A stretch of 64,000 bases of DNA from Sphaerotilus natans (GCF_900156335.1 NZ_FTMZ01000020.1:30328-94327); one strand, 5' to 3'; shown: positions 49,496 through 62,354, counted from the stretch's first letter. Notes: generated from the sequence alone by a model not told the origin. Program-made: numbers and translations.

Positions 49496-50629
49496 ATGTC
49501 GATGCAGGGACACGTCACCCCGCAGAAGATGCACTTCAGCGACGCGCTGAAGCTGCGCAGCGGCGCCACGCTGCGCGATTACACGCTGGTCTACGAGACC
49601 TACGGCCGGCTCAACGCCGAGCGCAGCAACGCGGTGCTGGTGTGCCACGCGCTCAACGCCAGCCACCATGTCGCCGGCACCCACGCCGACAACCCGAAGA
49701 ACGTCGGCTGGTGGGACAACCTGATCGGGCCGGGCAAGCCGCTCGACACCGACCGCTTCTTCGTCATCTGCATCAACAACCCCGGCTCGTGCTTCGGCTC
49801 GACCGGCCCGATGCATGTCAATCCGGACACCGGCCGCCTTTACGGCAGCGATTTCCCCGTGGTGACGGTGGAAGACTGGGTGAACGCGCAGGCCCGCGTG
49901 CTCGACCGGCTGGGCATCAGCCAGCTCGCCGCGGTGATGGGCGGCAGCCTGGGCGGCATGCAGGCGCTGAGCTGGACGCTGCAGTACCCCGAGCGCATGC
50001 GCCATGCGCTGGTGATCGCCTCGGCGCCGAACCTGTCGGCGCAGAACATCGCCTTCAACGAGGTCGCCCGGCGCGCCATCGTCACCGACCCGGACTTCCA
50101 CGGCGGCCATTTCTACGCCCACGGCGTCGTGCCCAAGCGCGGCCTGCGGGTGGCGCGCATGATCGGCCACATCACCTACCTGTCGGACGACTCGATGGAG
50201 GCCAAGTTCGGCCGCGAGCTGCGCGCGGCCGAGCTGGCCTACTCGACGCAGGAGATCGAGTTCCAGATCGAGAGCTACCTGCGCTACCAGGGCGACAAGT
50301 TCAGCGAGTACTTCGACGCCAACACCTACCTGCTGATCACCCGGGCGCTCGACTACTTCGACCCGGCGCGCGAGTTCGGTGGCGACCTGTCGCGGGCGCT
50401 GGCCCGGGCGCAGGCGAAGTTCCTGGTGGTGAGCTTCACCACCGACTGGCGCTTCTCGCCGGCGCGCTCGCGCGAGATCGTCAAGGGCCTGCTCGACAAC
50501 CGCATCGACGTCAGCTACGCCGAGATCGACGCGCCGCACGGCCACGACGCCTTTCTGCTGGACGACGCGCGCTACCACGGCATCGTGCGCGCCTGCTACG
50601 ACAACATCGCCCGGGAGATCGGCGCATGA
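49496..50629 (+). CDS. metX: Homoserine O-acyltransferase (MetX)
   Basis: A 377-residue alpha/beta-hydrolase-fold enzyme acylating homoserine with acetyl- or succinyl-CoA in methionine synthesis. It has [29 protein letters not shown], the nucleophile Ser151 in [14 protein letters not shown] and the C-terminal acid/base [10 protein letters not shown]. The family and the MetW partner in betaproteobacteria often use succinyl-CoA; the motif alone does not decide this. ATG 49496 has GGGAG 8 nt upstream; a second ATG is 6 bp on. Controlled by the SAM-II-like leader. Confidence 0.93.
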   Translation: MSMQGHVTPQKMHFSDALKLRSGATLRDYTLVYETYGRLNAERSNAVLVCHALNASHHVAGTHADNPKNVGWWDNLIGPGKPLDTDRFFVICINNPGSCFGSTGPMHVNPDTGRLYGSDFPVVTVEDWVNAQARVLDRLGISQLAAVMGGSLGGMQALSWTLQYPERMRHALVIASAPNLSAQNIAFNEVARRAIVTDPDFHGGHFYAHGVVPKRGLRVARMIGHITYLSDDSMEAKFGRELRAAELAYSTQEIEFQIESYLRYQGDKFSEYFDANTYLLITRALDYFDPAREFGGDLSRALARAQAKFLVVSFTTDWRFSPARSREIVKGLLDNRIDVSYAEIDAPHGHDAFLLDDARYHGIVRACYDNIAREIGA

Positions 50630-51210
50630 GCAACCGCCAGGCCCTCGAACTGATCGCCGATCTGGTGCCCCAGGGCAGCCGCGTGCTCGACCTGGGCTGC
50701 GGCGACGGCGCCCTCCTGGCCCTGCTGCGCGACCGGCGCGGCTGCCGCGGCTACGGCGTCGAGCTCGACGACGCCAAGGTGCTGGCGGGCGTGCAGCGCG
50801 GCGTCAACGTGCTGCAGCGCAACCTGGAAGAAGGCCTGAGCCTCTTCGAGGACAACAGCTTCGACGTGGTGCTGCAGCTCGACACGCTGCAGAACCTGCG
50901 CAACACCGAGGACATGCTGCGCGAGACCGCGCGCGTCGGGCGCATCGGCATCGTCAGCTTCCCGAACTTCGCGCACTGGCCCAACCGGCTGCGCGTGCTG
51001 CAGGGCCGCATGCCGGTGACCAAGGTGCTGCCCTACCAGTGGTACGACACGCCCAACATCCGGGTCGGCACCTTCGCCGACTTCGAGATCCTGGCGCGCA
51101 AGAACGGTCTGCACATTCTCGACGCCTTCGGCCTGCACGAAGGTGAAGTGGTACGGCACTGGCCCAATCTGCTGGCCAGCACCGCCGTCTTCAAGTTCGA
51201 GCACCGCTGA
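50626..51210 (+). CDS. metW: Methionine biosynthesis protein MetW
   Basis: A 194-residue methyltransferase-like protein. The SAM motif I is [12 protein letters not shown] (20-31), followed by [53 protein letters not shown] and [15 protein letters not shown]. MetW is needed with MetX for homoserine acylation in many betaproteobacteria. The ATG overlaps the metX stop (ATGA). The 3' end overlaps the convergent diguanylate cyclase by 20 bp. Confidence 0.93.
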   Translation: MSNRQALELIADLVPQGSRVLDLGCGDGALLALLRDRRGCRGYGVELDDAKVLAGVQRGVNVLQRNLEEGLSLFEDNSFDVVLQLDTLQNLRNTEDMLRETARVGRIGIVSFPNFAHWPNRLRVLQGRMPVTKVLPYQWYDTPNIRVGTFADFEILARKNGLHILDAFGLHEGEVVRHWPNLLASTAVFKFEHR

Positions 51211-51886
51211 GACTCACCTGATCGCGGCCGCGCCGCTTGGCCTCGTACAGCGCCAGATCGGCGCGGTGCAGCCAGTCGGCGGCCGACTCGCTGCCATCCC
51301 ACTGCGCCACGCCGAAGCTGGCGGTGACCGTGCCGGCGATCGCCATCGGCTCGCGGCGCAGCGCCTGCCGGGCCAGTTCGGCCTGGGTCTGCGCGCCGGC
51401 CAGATCGGTCGCTGGCAGCAGCAGCGCAAACTCCTCGCCCCCCATCCGGCCGAGCAGGTCTGCGCAGCGCATCTGCCGGCGCAGGCGAGCGGCCACCTCA
51501 CGCAGCACCCCGTCGCCCGCGGCATGGCCATGCCGGTCATTGATGCACTTGAAATGGTCGATGTCGATCATCACCAGAGACAGCAAGGCCTGCTGATGCT
51601 GAACCTGCGCCAGCCGATCCATGAAGCCGCGCCGGTTCACCGCGCCGGTCAGGCTGTCCTGCAGCGCCAGCCTGCGCAGCGCCTGGCTGTGCTCACGGGC
51701 CGGTCGGCGCACCAGCCGATGCAGCGCACGGTCCAGCAGCAGGAAGATCAGCAGCAGCGCCAGCACCCGCGGCGGCAGGTGCAGCGGCCAGTCCTCCCGG
51801 TCCATCCAGGTCAGCAGCCCCAGGCCGACGCTGGCGACCACCGCGGCCAGAGCCACGGCAAGATCGATGCGCGCGCGCAGGTTCAT
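51191..51886 (-). CDS. Diguanylate cyclase (GGDEF)
   Basis: A 231-residue membrane-anchored diguanylate cyclase. Two hydrophobic helices (about 8-28 and 40-55) precede a GGDEF domain: LQDSLTGAVNRRGFMDRL, IDIDHFKCINDRHGHAAGDGVL and the active loop RMGGEEFALLLPA (GGEEF 149-153). The inhibitory site R140-x-x-D143 lies five residues before it, so product feedback is expected. Start ATG 51886 is probable; earlier in-frame starts up to 51970 exist. Confidence 0.87.
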   Translation of the reverse strand: MNLRARIDLAVALAAVVASVGLGLLTWMDREDWPLHLPPRVLALLLIFLLLDRALHRLVRRPAREHSQALRRLALQDSLTGAVNRRGFMDRLAQVQHQQALLSLVMIDIDHFKCINDRHGHAAGDGVLREVAARLRRQMRCADLLGRMGGEEFALLLPATDLAGAQTQAELARQALRREPMAIAGTVTASFGVAQWDGSESAADWLHRADLALYEAKRRGRDQVSLSGART

Positions 51887-52069
51887 CAGACATCCGTGTC
51901 GCCAGTTGCTTACACATTGTTTCATATAAAGCTGTAAATCCGGATGATTCCGCCCCGGATCAACCCGCACTTTGGCTCGGCTTTCACCAATCTGACGAAT
52001 TCAAGCCTGTAGAGTGCGGAATTCGATCTTTGTCGTGGCATCGCGCCACCCGTCCGCCGAGGAGTTCCC

Positions 52070-52576
52070 ATGCAGCCACTCGATGATCAGGACCGGCAGC
52101 TTCAGGACAAGCGTTCCCCCACCCACCGCCGCGCGCCTCTGTGGCGTTGCTGGATCACCGGCGGCCTGACGGTGGTGGCCCTGACCGTCACCAGTCTGGG
52201 CTCGCACCACAGCGGCAGCCTGGCGCGGCTCAGCCGGTTCTCGCCCACCGAGACGATCGCCCGGCTCGCCGCCCATGCGCAGGCCTATGGCCTGAGCGTC
52301 TTTGCCCGCATTCCGCTGCAGGACCGCGAGGGCCGTGGCGAATGGCTGGTACTCGGTCTGGCCGAGGACGAGACCGCGATCGTGCAGAGCGACGATCCCG
52401 AGCAGGTCGTCAGCCTGCCACTGACGATGCGCATCACCGCCGAGGCCGGCGGCGGCTCGCGCATCCAGTTCCATGCCACCGACGAGCTGCCGCGGCTGCC
52501 CGACGGCACGCTGCCCGCGCAGCTGATCGAGGGGCTGGAAGCGCTGCCGGCGCTGCTCGACGACGCGCTGGGCTGA
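52070..52576 (+). CDS. Membrane-anchored DUF302-like protein
   Basis: A 168-residue protein. One hydrophobic helix at about residues 26-44 follows a basic N-terminus. The exported part (55-165) reads FSPTETIARLAAHAQAYGLSVFARIPLQ... with DDPEQVVSLPLTMRITAEAGGGSRIQF. This fits the DUF302 fold (alternate helix-strand, DLPL-like motif). Function is unknown. GAGGAGTTCCC precedes the ATG. Confidence 0.65.
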   Translation: MQPLDDQDRQLQDKRSPTHRRAPLWRCWITGGLTVVALTVTSLGSHHSGSLARLSRFSPTETIARLAAHAQAYGLSVFARIPLQDREGRGEWLVLGLAEDETAIVQSDDPEQVVSLPLTMRITAEAGGGSRIQFHATDELPRLPDGTLPAQLIEGLEALPALLDDALG

Positions 52577-52648
52577 GCTGGCGCAACTTCACCCGGGCTG
52601 GCTACACTGACCGCCGGACGGCCGCCTCCGGCCGGACACGAGGTCCGC

Positions 52649-54148
<1,500 letters not shown>

Positions 54149-54197
54149 GCCTGCACGGCCTCTGTGCGGACCGCCTGCGCGGTCCGTCGCCCTTGCC

Positions 54198-55475
54198 ATG
54201 TCACCCCGACCTTTCTGCTCTCTTCCGTCCCGCGCGCTGGGCGCGCTGCTGCTGCCGCTGGCCCTGTCCGGCTGCGGCACGCTGCTGCCGCCGGCCTGGA
54301 TCATCGGCCAGCAGCGCACGATGATCACCGACCATCAGCACTTCGACAACGCACCGATCCCGGCCTCGCGCCAGCCGGTGCCGCTGCCGACCGCACCCGA
54401 GGCGCTGACGCTGCCCGCCGCGCCCGATGGCGGCGAGCTCGGCCCCTGGCTGGAGCAGCAGGGCACGGTCGCGCTGATCGTGCTGCGCGACGGGCGCATC
54501 GTGCATGAGCAGTACTTCGCCGGCCGCCAGCGCGACACGCTGCTGACCTCGTTCTCGGTGGCCAAGTCGGTGGTGGCGCTGCTGCTGGGCCAGGCGATCC
54601 GCGACGGCCACATCCGTGGCGTCGACGATCCGGTCACGCGCTACCTGCCCGAGCTCGAGCGCCAGGATCCGCGTTTCGCCCAGGTGCGGCTGCGCGACCT
54701 GCTGGCGATGCGCAGCGGCATCGCGTTCCAGGAAAAGTACAGCTCGCCGTGGTCGGACGTGGCGGTCTTCTATCTGACGAAGGACCTGGGCCGCGCGGTG
54801 GCCGGCCTGAAGATCGCCGAGCCCCCCGACCAGCGCTACCGCTACAGCAGCGGCGACACCCAGCTGCTGGGCATGGCGATCGAGCGCGCGACCGGCCGGC
54901 GGCTGTCGCAGCAGGTCGCGCAGGACCTGTGGACGCCGATGGGCGCCAGCATGGACGCCAGCTGGAGCGTCGACAGCGCGGTGCTCGGCCAGGCGCGCGC
55001 CTTCTGCTGCCTGAATGCCCGCGCGCTCGACTTCGCCCGCATCGGCCAGCTGATGCTGGACCGCGGCCGTGTCGGCCCGCGCCAGGTGGTGCCGGCCGCA
55101 TGGATCGACACGCTGCTGACGGTGCAGACCTATCCCGGCGACGATGCGGCCGCACAGCGCAACATCGAGCTGCCAGGCCGGCCGGAAGCGGCCTTCTACA
55201 CCGGCCAGTGGCGCCGCCTGCCCCAGGGCCCGCTGGAAATGCGCCCCGATCCGGCGTCCGGTCGCGACCCGGCCACGCTGGTGCCGGGCACCGACTTCTA
55301 CGCGCAGGGCCAGCACGGCCAGTACATCTACGTCGCACCGCAACAGCGCACCGTCGTCGTGCGGCTGGGCACCGATCGACGGCCGGGCACCTGGTGGCCG
55401 GGCGTGCTGGGCCGCATCGCGCGCAGCGGCCTGGACGGCACCGAGCCGGTGGTCGAGGCGCTCAGCGCGCGCTGA
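54198..55475 (+). CDS. Lipoprotein serine hydrolase (class C beta-lactamase fold)
   Basis: A 425-residue predicted lipoprotein with lipobox LSGC (Cys26). The S-x-x-K nucleophile is Ser120 in SFSVAKSVVALLLG. The YxN-like tyrosine is in RYSSGDTQLLG and the third motif near HGQYIYVAP. ELLAMRSGI-type DLLAMRSGIAF is typical of esterase/6-aminohexanoate-dimer-hydrolase relatives. True beta-lactamase activity is not implied. The 3' end overlaps the convergent nucleosidase by 14 bp. Confidence 0.85.
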   Translation: MSPRPFCSLPSRALGALLLPLALSGCGTLLPPAWIIGQQRTMITDHQHFDNAPIPASRQPVPLPTAPEALTLPAAPDGGELGPWLEQQGTVALIVLRDGRIVHEQYFAGRQRDTLLTSFSVAKSVVALLLGQAIRDGHIRGVDDPVTRYLPELERQDPRFAQVRLRDLLAMRSGIAFQEKYSSPWSDVAVFYLTKDLGRAVAGLKIAEPPDQRYRYSSGDTQLLGMAIERATGRRLSQQVAQDLWTPMGASMDASWSVDSAVLGQARAFCCLNARALDFARIGQLMLDRGRVGPRQVVPAAWIDTLLTVQTYPGDDAAAQRNIELPGRPEAAFYTGQWRRLPQGPLEMRPDPASGRDPATLVPGTDFYAQGQHGQYIYVAPQQRTVVVRLGTDRRPGTWWPGVLGRIARSGLDGTEPVVEALSAR

Positions 55476-56265
55476 GCCAGCCGTCGACGATCGCAGCGCT
55501 GGCGCGCGAGGCGACCTCGTCGATGAAGCGCATGAAGTCGATGTGCGCGCTGTCGTCGGCGCGGTCCGAGATGCTGCGCAGCACCGCAAACGGCAGGCCG
55601 AGGTCATGGCAGGCCTGCGCCAGCGCCGCGCCCTCCATCTCGACCGCCAGCGCATCCGGCAGCGCCTGGCGCAGCGCCGCGCATTCAGCCGCGGCGCCGA
55701 CAAAGCGGTCGCCGCTGAGGATCAGGCCGCGATGCAGCGCCGGACGGCTCACGCCGAGCGCCTCGGCCGCCGCGCCGAAGGGCTGCGGCTGCGCCAGCAC
55801 CGCCTCGCAGGCCGTGGCCAGCGCCTGGGTCAGCGCCGCATCGGCCGGAAAGCGCGAGCGCCCGGTCAGCGGCACCTCGAAGCGCGGGAACAGCGGCGAG
55901 GCATCCATGTCGTGCTGCAGCAGTTCGTCAGCCAGCACCAGATCGCCCACCTTCACGCCCGGGCCCAGCCCTCCGGCCACGCCAGTGAAGACCAGCGCAC
56001 CGACGCCGAAGCGTTCGGCCAGCAGCGTCGCGGTGGTCGCCGCCGCGACCTTGCCGACACCGCACAGCACCAGCACCACCGGCACGTCGTGCAGTCGGCC
56101 GATCAGGAAATCGCGCCCGGCATGGCGCTGGCGCTCGAAGTCGGCCTCGCGGCCGCGTGCCAGCAGTGCGGCAAGCTCCTGGTGCAGCGCGCTGACAATG
56201 GCCAGCGGCCGGACCGGGGCCGGAGAAGACGTCGCGGAAGGAGTCGGGCAGGACGGCGTGCTCAT
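55462..56265 (-). CDS. MTA/SAH nucleosidase-like phosphorylase family protein
   Basis: A 267-residue purine nucleosidase-fold protein. It has IVSALHQELAALL, VLCGVGKVAAATTATLL, FTGVAGGLGPGVKVGDLVLADE, the substrate loop AVEMEGAALAQAC and the catalytic-Asp region VLRSISDRADDSA. It hydrolyses 5'-methylthioadenosine or S-adenosylhomocysteine, recycling products of SAM use. Start 56265 is a choice; ATG 56280 is also open. Confidence 0.85.
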   Translation of the reverse strand: MSTPSCPTPSATSSPAPVRPLAIVSALHQELAALLARGREADFERQRHAGRDFLIGRLHDVPVVLVLCGVGKVAAATTATLLAERFGVGALVFTGVAGGLGPGVKVGDLVLADELLQHDMDASPLFPRFEVPLTGRSRFPADAALTQALATACEAVLAQPQPFGAAAEALGVSRPALHRGLILSGDRFVGAAAECAALRQALPDALAVEMEGAALAQACHDLGLPFAVLRSISDRADDSAHIDFMRFIDEVASRASAAIVDGWLSAR

Positions 56266-56295
56266 GATCGGCGCGAGCATACGCCAGCCGACGCG

Positions 56296-56958
56296 TCAGT
56301 CGCCGAGATCCTCCAGGCCCAGGGCGCGCCGGACGGTGCGCGCCGTGGCCAGCCCTCGCAGACGCTCGACCTCGGCGACGAAGTCGGAGGCGACCTGCTC
56401 CAGATCGTCGAGATCCTGCGCCTTCTCGATGCGCAGCGTGTGGCGGTAGCCCCGGAACAGGCCGAGCGTCTGGCGCGCCAGCGCGTTCAGGCTGTCATAG
56501 AGATCGGCGTAGCCTAGCGTGGAATGCAGCCGAGGCCGGGTGCTGAGAGGAATGAAGGCGCTCTGCGGATCCTCCTCCTGCGGCGCGATGACCGGCGCAG
56601 GCACGGGCGCAGGCAGCTCCCCGCGAGACGCGGGCGAGACAAAACGCGGCACCTTCGGCGGGATCGGCAGCGCCAGCTGGGCCAGCTCGTCAGGGCGGAA
56701 GACCGGACCGAAATCGCTGGGCAGCGGCGCCGGACGGGTCTCGGCAGGTCCGGCCTCCTGCACCGGCTCGATCAGGCCGGCCTGCTCGAGCACGCCCACC
56801 TCGGCCCAGCCGACGCCGTGCACCATCTGCAGCCACTGCCGGACCGGCTTCGATGCGTCGAGGATCAGCAGCAGGTTGCGCGCCGAGCGCGGCAGCGGAT
56901 AGTGCCGGTCACGCAGCACCTGTCGGCCGCGCACCGACTTGGCGTAGTACTCGGCCAT
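56296..56958 (-). CDS. Hypothetical protein
   Basis: A 220-residue protein. An N-terminal block of about 60 residues (SVRGRQVLRDRHYPLPRSARNLLLILDASKPVRQWLQMV) resembles a small winged-helix-like module. A Pro-rich linker (about 70-130) leads to a helical end (YADLYDSLNALARQTLGLFRGYRHTLRIEKAQDLDDLEQVASDFVAEVERL). No family was recognised. It lies 47 bp downstream of fadD on the same strand. Confidence 0.6.
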   Translation of the reverse strand: MAEYYAKSVRGRQVLRDRHYPLPRSARNLLLILDASKPVRQWLQMVHGVGWAEVGVLEQAGLIEPVQEAGPAETRPAPLPSDFGPVFRPDELAQLALPIPPKVPRFVSPASRGELPAPVPAPVIAPQEEDPQSAFIPLSTRPRLHSTLGYADLYDSLNALARQTLGLFRGYRHTLRIEKAQDLDDLEQVASDFVAEVERLRGLATARTVRRALGLEDLGD

Positions 56959-57005
56959 GGTCCCTGCCTGACTGCTGCGGCGACCCTGCATGCGCGGTGC
57001 CGCAA

Positions 57006-58682
57006 TCAGGACTTGCGGTCGCGCAGCTCGCGCCGCAGCACCTTGCCGACCGGCGTCTTGGGCAGCTCGTCGCGGAACTCGACGACACGCGGGCGCTTGT
57101 AGCCGGTCATGTTCTGCTCGCAGTAGGCCCGGACATCGGCCTCGGTCAGCGCCGGATCGCGCCGCACGATGACCACCTTGACCGCCTCGCCGGTGCGGCT
57201 GTCGGCCACGCCGACCGCGGCGCATTCGGCCACGCCGGGCATCTGCGTCAGCACGTCCTCGATCTCGTTCGGGTAGACGTTGAAGCCCGACACCAGGATC
57301 ATGTCCTTCTTGCGGTCGACGATGCGGAAGTAGCCGCGTTCGTCGACCATGCCGATGTCGCCGGTGCGGAAGAAGCCGTCGGCGGTCATGACCTTGGCGG
57401 TCTCGTCGGGACGCTGCCAGTAGCCGGCCATGACCTGCGGGCCGCGCACCGCGATCTCGCCGGCGGTGCCCGGCGGCACCTCGCGGCCGTCGTCGTCGAG
57501 CAGGCACATCTCGGTGCCGGGCAGCGGCAGGCCGATGGTGCCGGTGAAGGCATGGCTGTCGGTCGGGTTGCAGCTGACCGTCGGCGAGGTCTCCGACAGG
57601 CCGTAGCCTTCGCAGATGGAGCAGCCAGTCTTCTGCAGCCACAGCTTCGCGGTGGCCTGCTGCACCGCCATGCCGCCGCCCACCGAGATCAGCAGATGGC
57701 TCCAGTCGACCGTGCCGAAGGCCGGGTGGTTGGCCAGCGCGTTGAACAGCGTGTTGACTGCCGGAAAGGTATGGAAGCGGATGCCCGAAAGCTCCTTGAG
57801 CAGCGCCGGCAGGTCCCGCGGATTCGGGATCAGCACATTGCAGGCGCCGACCCGCGAGCCCAGCATCATGTTCGTGTTGAAGCCGAAGATGTGATAGAGC
57901 GGCAGCGCGCAGATCTGCACCAGCTGCTCGCCGGGGGGCAGGCGCTTGAGGGCCGGCTGGTACCAGGCATCGCACTGCAGCACATTGGCGACCAGATGGC
58001 GGTGCAGCAGCATCGCGCCCTTGGCCACACCGGTGGTGCCACCGGTGTACTGCAGCACCGCCAGGTCATCGGGCCCGACCGCCACCGGCTGCAGGCTGCG
58101 TGCGCGCCCTTGCGCCAGCGCATCCCGGAAGCGCAGGGTGCCCTTCAGCTCGAAGGCCGGCACCAGCTTCTTGACCCGGCGCACGACAAAATCGACGATG
58201 GCCGCCTTCGGAAAGCCGAGCAGTTCGCCCAGCGAGGTCAGGACAACCTTCTCGACCGGCACCGAGGCGCGCACCTGCTGCAGCGTGTGCGCGAAGTTCT
58301 CCAGGATCAGCAGCACCTTCGCGCCGGCGTCGCGCAGCTGGTGCTCGAGCTCGCGCGGGGTGTAGAGCGGATTGACGTTGACCACCACCATGCCCGCACG
58401 CAGGATGCCGGCCACCGCGATCGGATACTGCGGCACGTTGGGCAGCATGACTGCGACCCGATCGCCCTTCTTCAGCCCCTGCGCCTGCAGCCAGGCCGCA
58501 AAGGCCTGCGACATCTCGTCGATGCGGGCATAGCTGAAGGTCTGCCCCATGTAGCGGTAGGCGTCACGATCGCGGAAGCTCGTGAAGCTCTCGTCCAGCA
58601 ACGCGACCAGCGATGCATAGCGGCTGACCTCGATCTCGGCGGGAACCCCTTCGGGGTAGTGCCTCAACCAGACTTTGTCCAT
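57006..58682 (-). CDS. fadD: Long-chain fatty acid-CoA ligase
   Basis: A 558-residue AMP-forming ligase. The P-loop is QYTGGTTGVAKGAMLLHR (211-228). Then come EGYGLSETSP, the hinge IVDRKKDMILVSGFNVYPNEIED (FACS signature) and C-terminal Lys in PKTPVGKVLRRELR. It matches FadD, which activates long-chain fatty acids for beta-oxidation. The N-terminal DKVWLRHYPEGVPAEI is typical of the proteobacterial enzyme. The start is the ATG at 58682. Confidence 0.92.
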   Translation of the reverse strand: MDKVWLRHYPEGVPAEIEVSRYASLVALLDESFTSFRDRDAYRYMGQTFSYARIDEMSQAFAAWLQAQGLKKGDRVAVMLPNVPQYPIAVAGILRAGMVVVNVNPLYTPRELEHQLRDAGAKVLLILENFAHTLQQVRASVPVEKVVLTSLGELLGFPKAAIVDFVVRRVKKLVPAFELKGTLRFRDALAQGRARSLQPVAVGPDDLAVLQYTGGTTGVAKGAMLLHRHLVANVLQCDAWYQPALKRLPPGEQLVQICALPLYHIFGFNTNMMLGSRVGACNVLIPNPRDLPALLKELSGIRFHTFPAVNTLFNALANHPAFGTVDWSHLLISVGGGMAVQQATAKLWLQKTGCSICEGYGLSETSPTVSCNPTDSHAFTGTIGLPLPGTEMCLLDDDGREVPPGTAGEIAVRGPQVMAGYWQRPDETAKVMTADGFFRTGDIGMVDERGYFRIVDRKKDMILVSGFNVYPNEIEDVLTQMPGVAECAAVGVADSRTGEAVKVVIVRRDPALTEADVRAYCEQNMTGYKRPRVVEFRDELPKTPVGKVLRRELRDRKS

Positions 58683-58830
58683 TCAGATGTCTCCAATGCT
58701 GCGGACTATTCTGGTGGAGGCCGCTTCAGCGGACATCAGGGGATTCATTCAGAGGCTGTCACCCCTGTTACTCATTTCCCATTCAGCCGACTTTCATCCG
58801 ATGTTCAGGTCAAGGCCGCACGTCACGGCC

Positions 58831-60252
58831 TCATTCCACCGCCTTGACCATGTCCTCGACCACCTTCTTGGCGTCGCCGAACACCATCATCGTCTTGTCC
58901 ATGTAGAACAGCTCGTTGTCCAGGCCGGCATAGCCGGCGGCCATCGAGCGCTTGTTGACGATGACCGTCTTGGCCTTGTAGGCCTCCAGGATGGGCATGC
59001 CGTAGATGGGCGAGCCCTTCTGCAGCGCCGCCGGGTTCACCACGTCGTTGGCGCCCAGGATGATGGCCACGTCGGCCTGGCCGAACTCGCCGTTGATGTC
59101 CTCCATCTCGAAGACCTGGTCGTAGGGCACCTCGGCCTCGGCCAGCAGCACGTTCATGTGGCCCGGCATGCGTCCGGCCACCGGATGGATGGCGTACTTC
59201 ACCGTGATGCCCTTGTGGGTCAGCTTCTCGGCCAGCTCCTTGACCGCATGCTGCGCGCGGGCGACGGCCAGGCCGTAGCCGGGCACGATCACCACCGTCT
59301 CGGCATTGCCCAGGATGAAGGCTGCGTCGTCGGCCGAGCCGCTCTTGACGCTGCGCTGCGCCTGCGCGCCGCCGGTGGCCGCCGCCGCCTCGCCGCCGAA
59401 GCCGCCCAGGATCACGTTGAAGAACGAGCGGTTCATCGCCTTGCACATGATGTACGAGAGGATGGCGCCCGAGCTGCCGACCAGACTGCCAGCGATGATG
59501 AGCATCGCGTTGTTCAGCGAAAAGCCGATGCCGGCCGCCGCCCAGCCCGAGTAGCTGTTGAGCATCGACACGACGACAGGCATGTCCGCGCCGCCGATCG
59601 GGATGATGATCAGCACGCCCATCACGAAGGCCAGCGCCAGCATGGCGAAGAACGCCGGCCAGCTCTCGGTGAACATGAACACCAGCCCCAGGCCGACAGT
59701 GGCCAGGCCCAGCACGAGGTTGAGCATGTGCTGGCCGGCGAACTGCACCGGCGCGCCCTGGAACAGGCGGAACTTGTACTTGCCCGAGAGCTTGCCGAAG
59801 GCGATGACCGAGCCCGAGAAGGTGATCGCGCCGATGGCCGCGCCCAGGAACAGCTCCAGCCGGTTGCCCGCCGGGATCATTTCCCCCTTGGCGACGATGC
59901 CGAAGGCATAGGGCTCGGCGACGACCGCGATGGCGATGAAGACCGCTGCCAGACCGATCATGCTGTGCATGAAGGCGACCAGCTCGGGCATCTTCGTCAT
60001 TTCGACGCGCTGGGCCATGACGGCGCCGGCCCCGCCGCCGACCACGAGCCCCGCCAGCACATAGCCCAGGCCGAGCGGCGAGCCAGCCAGCTTGACGATC
60101 AGTGCCGCGGTGGTGAGCACCGCGATCGTCATGCCGGTCATGCCGAAGACATTGCCACGGATCGAGGTGGTCGGGTGGCTCAGGCCCTTCAGGGCCTGGA
60201 TGAAGCAGACGCTGGCCACCAGATAGAGCAGCGTGACGAGGTTCATGCTCAT
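58831..60252 (-). CDS. pntB: NAD(P) transhydrogenase subunit beta
   Basis: A 473-residue inner-membrane subunit. About eight helices occupy residues 5-270. The NADP-binding domain follows with VIVPGYGLAVARAQHAV, HPVAGRMPGHMNVLLAEA and ANDVVNPAAL, ending GDAKKVVEDMVKAVE. It exchanges hydride between NADH and NADP+ coupled to proton entry. ATG 60252 was chosen for GGGAG 7 nt upstream; it overlaps the preceding stop. A GGCCG/CGGCC hairpin overlaps the 3' end. Confidence 0.93.
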   Translation of the reverse strand: MSMNLVTLLYLVASVCFIQALKGLSHPTTSIRGNVFGMTGMTIAVLTTAALIVKLAGSPLGLGYVLAGLVVGGGAGAVMAQRVEMTKMPELVAFMHSMIGLAAVFIAIAVVAEPYAFGIVAKGEMIPAGNRLELFLGAAIGAITFSGSVIAFGKLSGKYKFRLFQGAPVQFAGQHMLNLVLGLATVGLGLVFMFTESWPAFFAMLALAFVMGVLIIIPIGGADMPVVVSMLNSYSGWAAAGIGFSLNNAMLIIAGSLVGSSGAILSYIMCKAMNRSFFNVILGGFGGEAAAATGGAQAQRSVKSGSADDAAFILGNAETVVIVPGYGLAVARAQHAVKELAEKLTHKGITVKYAIHPVAGRMPGHMNVLLAEAEVPYDQVFEMEDINGEFGQADVAIILGANDVVNPAALQKGSPIYGMPILEAYKAKTVIVNKRSMAAGYAGLDNELFYMDKTMMVFGDAKKVVEDMVKAVE

Positions 60253-60581
60253 GCTGCATCTCCCTTGGAAGCCGCACCGGCGGCCGGCTTCTTGTCCTTC
60301 TTCTTGAACATCTCCAGCATCCGGCGCGTGACCAGGAAGCCACCGAAGACATTCACCGCGGCCAGCGCCACCGCCAGCACGCCCATGCTCTTGCCCAGCG
60401 TCGTCTCGGTCAGCGCCGCCGCCAGCATCGCGCCGACGATGACGATGGCCGAGACCGCGTTGGTGACCGCCATCAGCGGCGTGTGCAGCGCCGGCGTCAC
60501 GGTCCAGACGACGTGGTAGCCGACGTAGATCGCCAGCACGAAGATGATCAGATTGAGGATCGTGGGGGACACGATGTCCAT
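60249..60581 (-). CDS. NAD(P) transhydrogenase subunit alpha, membrane part
   Basis: A 110-residue protein with three to four hydrophobic helices: NLIIFVLAIYVGYHVVW, TPLMAVTNAVSAIVIVGAML and GVLAVALAAVNVFGGFLVTRRML. A Lys-rich tail follows. It is the split C-terminal membrane piece of PntA seen in three-gene pnt operons (often called pntAB or pntA2). AAGGAG precedes the ATG by 6 nt, and its stop overlaps pntB. Confidence 0.92.
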   Translation of the reverse strand: MDIVSPTILNLIIFVLAIYVGYHVVWTVTPALHTPLMAVTNAVSAIVIVGAMLAAALTETTLGKSMGVLAVALAAVNVFGGFLVTRRMLEMFKKKDKKPAAGAASKGDAA

Positions 60582-60592
60582 GGCGTGCTCCT

Positions 60593-61723
<1,131 letters not shown>

Positions 61724-61859
61724 CTGACCCCTCCTCGTTGTGGATGTGCCAGATTACACAGATCGCATGACGCCACCACCCCCGTGCGATCCCGGAGACA
61801 CGGCCCGTCACACAGGCCGCCACGCCCTCTGCAACCGCCCAAGCCGGTAGGATCGCGAC

Positions 61860-62354
61860 ATGAGCGAACAACGTTGGAAACCCAGTGTCACAGTCGCGGC
61901 CATCATCGAGCAGGACGGCCGCTTCCTGCTGGTCGAGGAAGAGACACCTGATGGCCTGAAATTGAACAATCCCGCAGGCCATCTCGAGGCCGGCGAATCA
62001 CTGCTGCAAGGTGTGGCGCGCGAGGCGCTCGAGGAGACCGGGCGCCACTTCGTGCCCGAGGCCCTGCTGGGCGTCTACCTCGCCCGCATGCACCGCGAGG
62101 CCGATCCGGCCGCGGACGTGACCTACCTGCGCTTCGCCTACCGCGGTCAGGTCGGCGAGCCGATTCCTGGCCAGGCGCTCGATGCCGGCATCGTGCGCAC
62201 CGTCTGGATGACGCCGGACGAGATCCGCGCCAGCGTCGCGTGGCACCGCTCGCCGATGCTGCTGCGCTGCATCGAGGACCACCTGGCCGGCCGCAGCCAC
62301 CCGCTCGACGCGGTCTGGGCCGAGGACGCGCTGGGCGCCGGAGGTGTGGCATGA
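61860..62354 (+). CDS. NUDIX hydrolase (NudJ-like)
   Basis: A 164-residue protein with Nudix box G40-x5-E46...REALEETG-R62 ([11 protein letters not shown], then [12 protein letters not shown]). NudJ-type enzymes hydrolyse nucleoside di- and triphosphates and thiamin/HMP pyrophosphates. Its stop overlaps the mnmA start (ATGA), a pairing often seen in beta/gammaproteobacteria that supports the NudJ call. Confidence 0.9.
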   Translation: MSEQRWKPSVTVAAIIEQDGRFLLVEEETPDGLKLNNPAGHLEAGESLLQGVAREALEETGRHFVPEALLGVYLARMHREADPAADVTYLRFAYRGQVGEPIPGQALDAGIVRTVWMTPDEIRASVAWHRSPMLLRCIEDHLAGRSHPLDAVWAEDALGAGGVA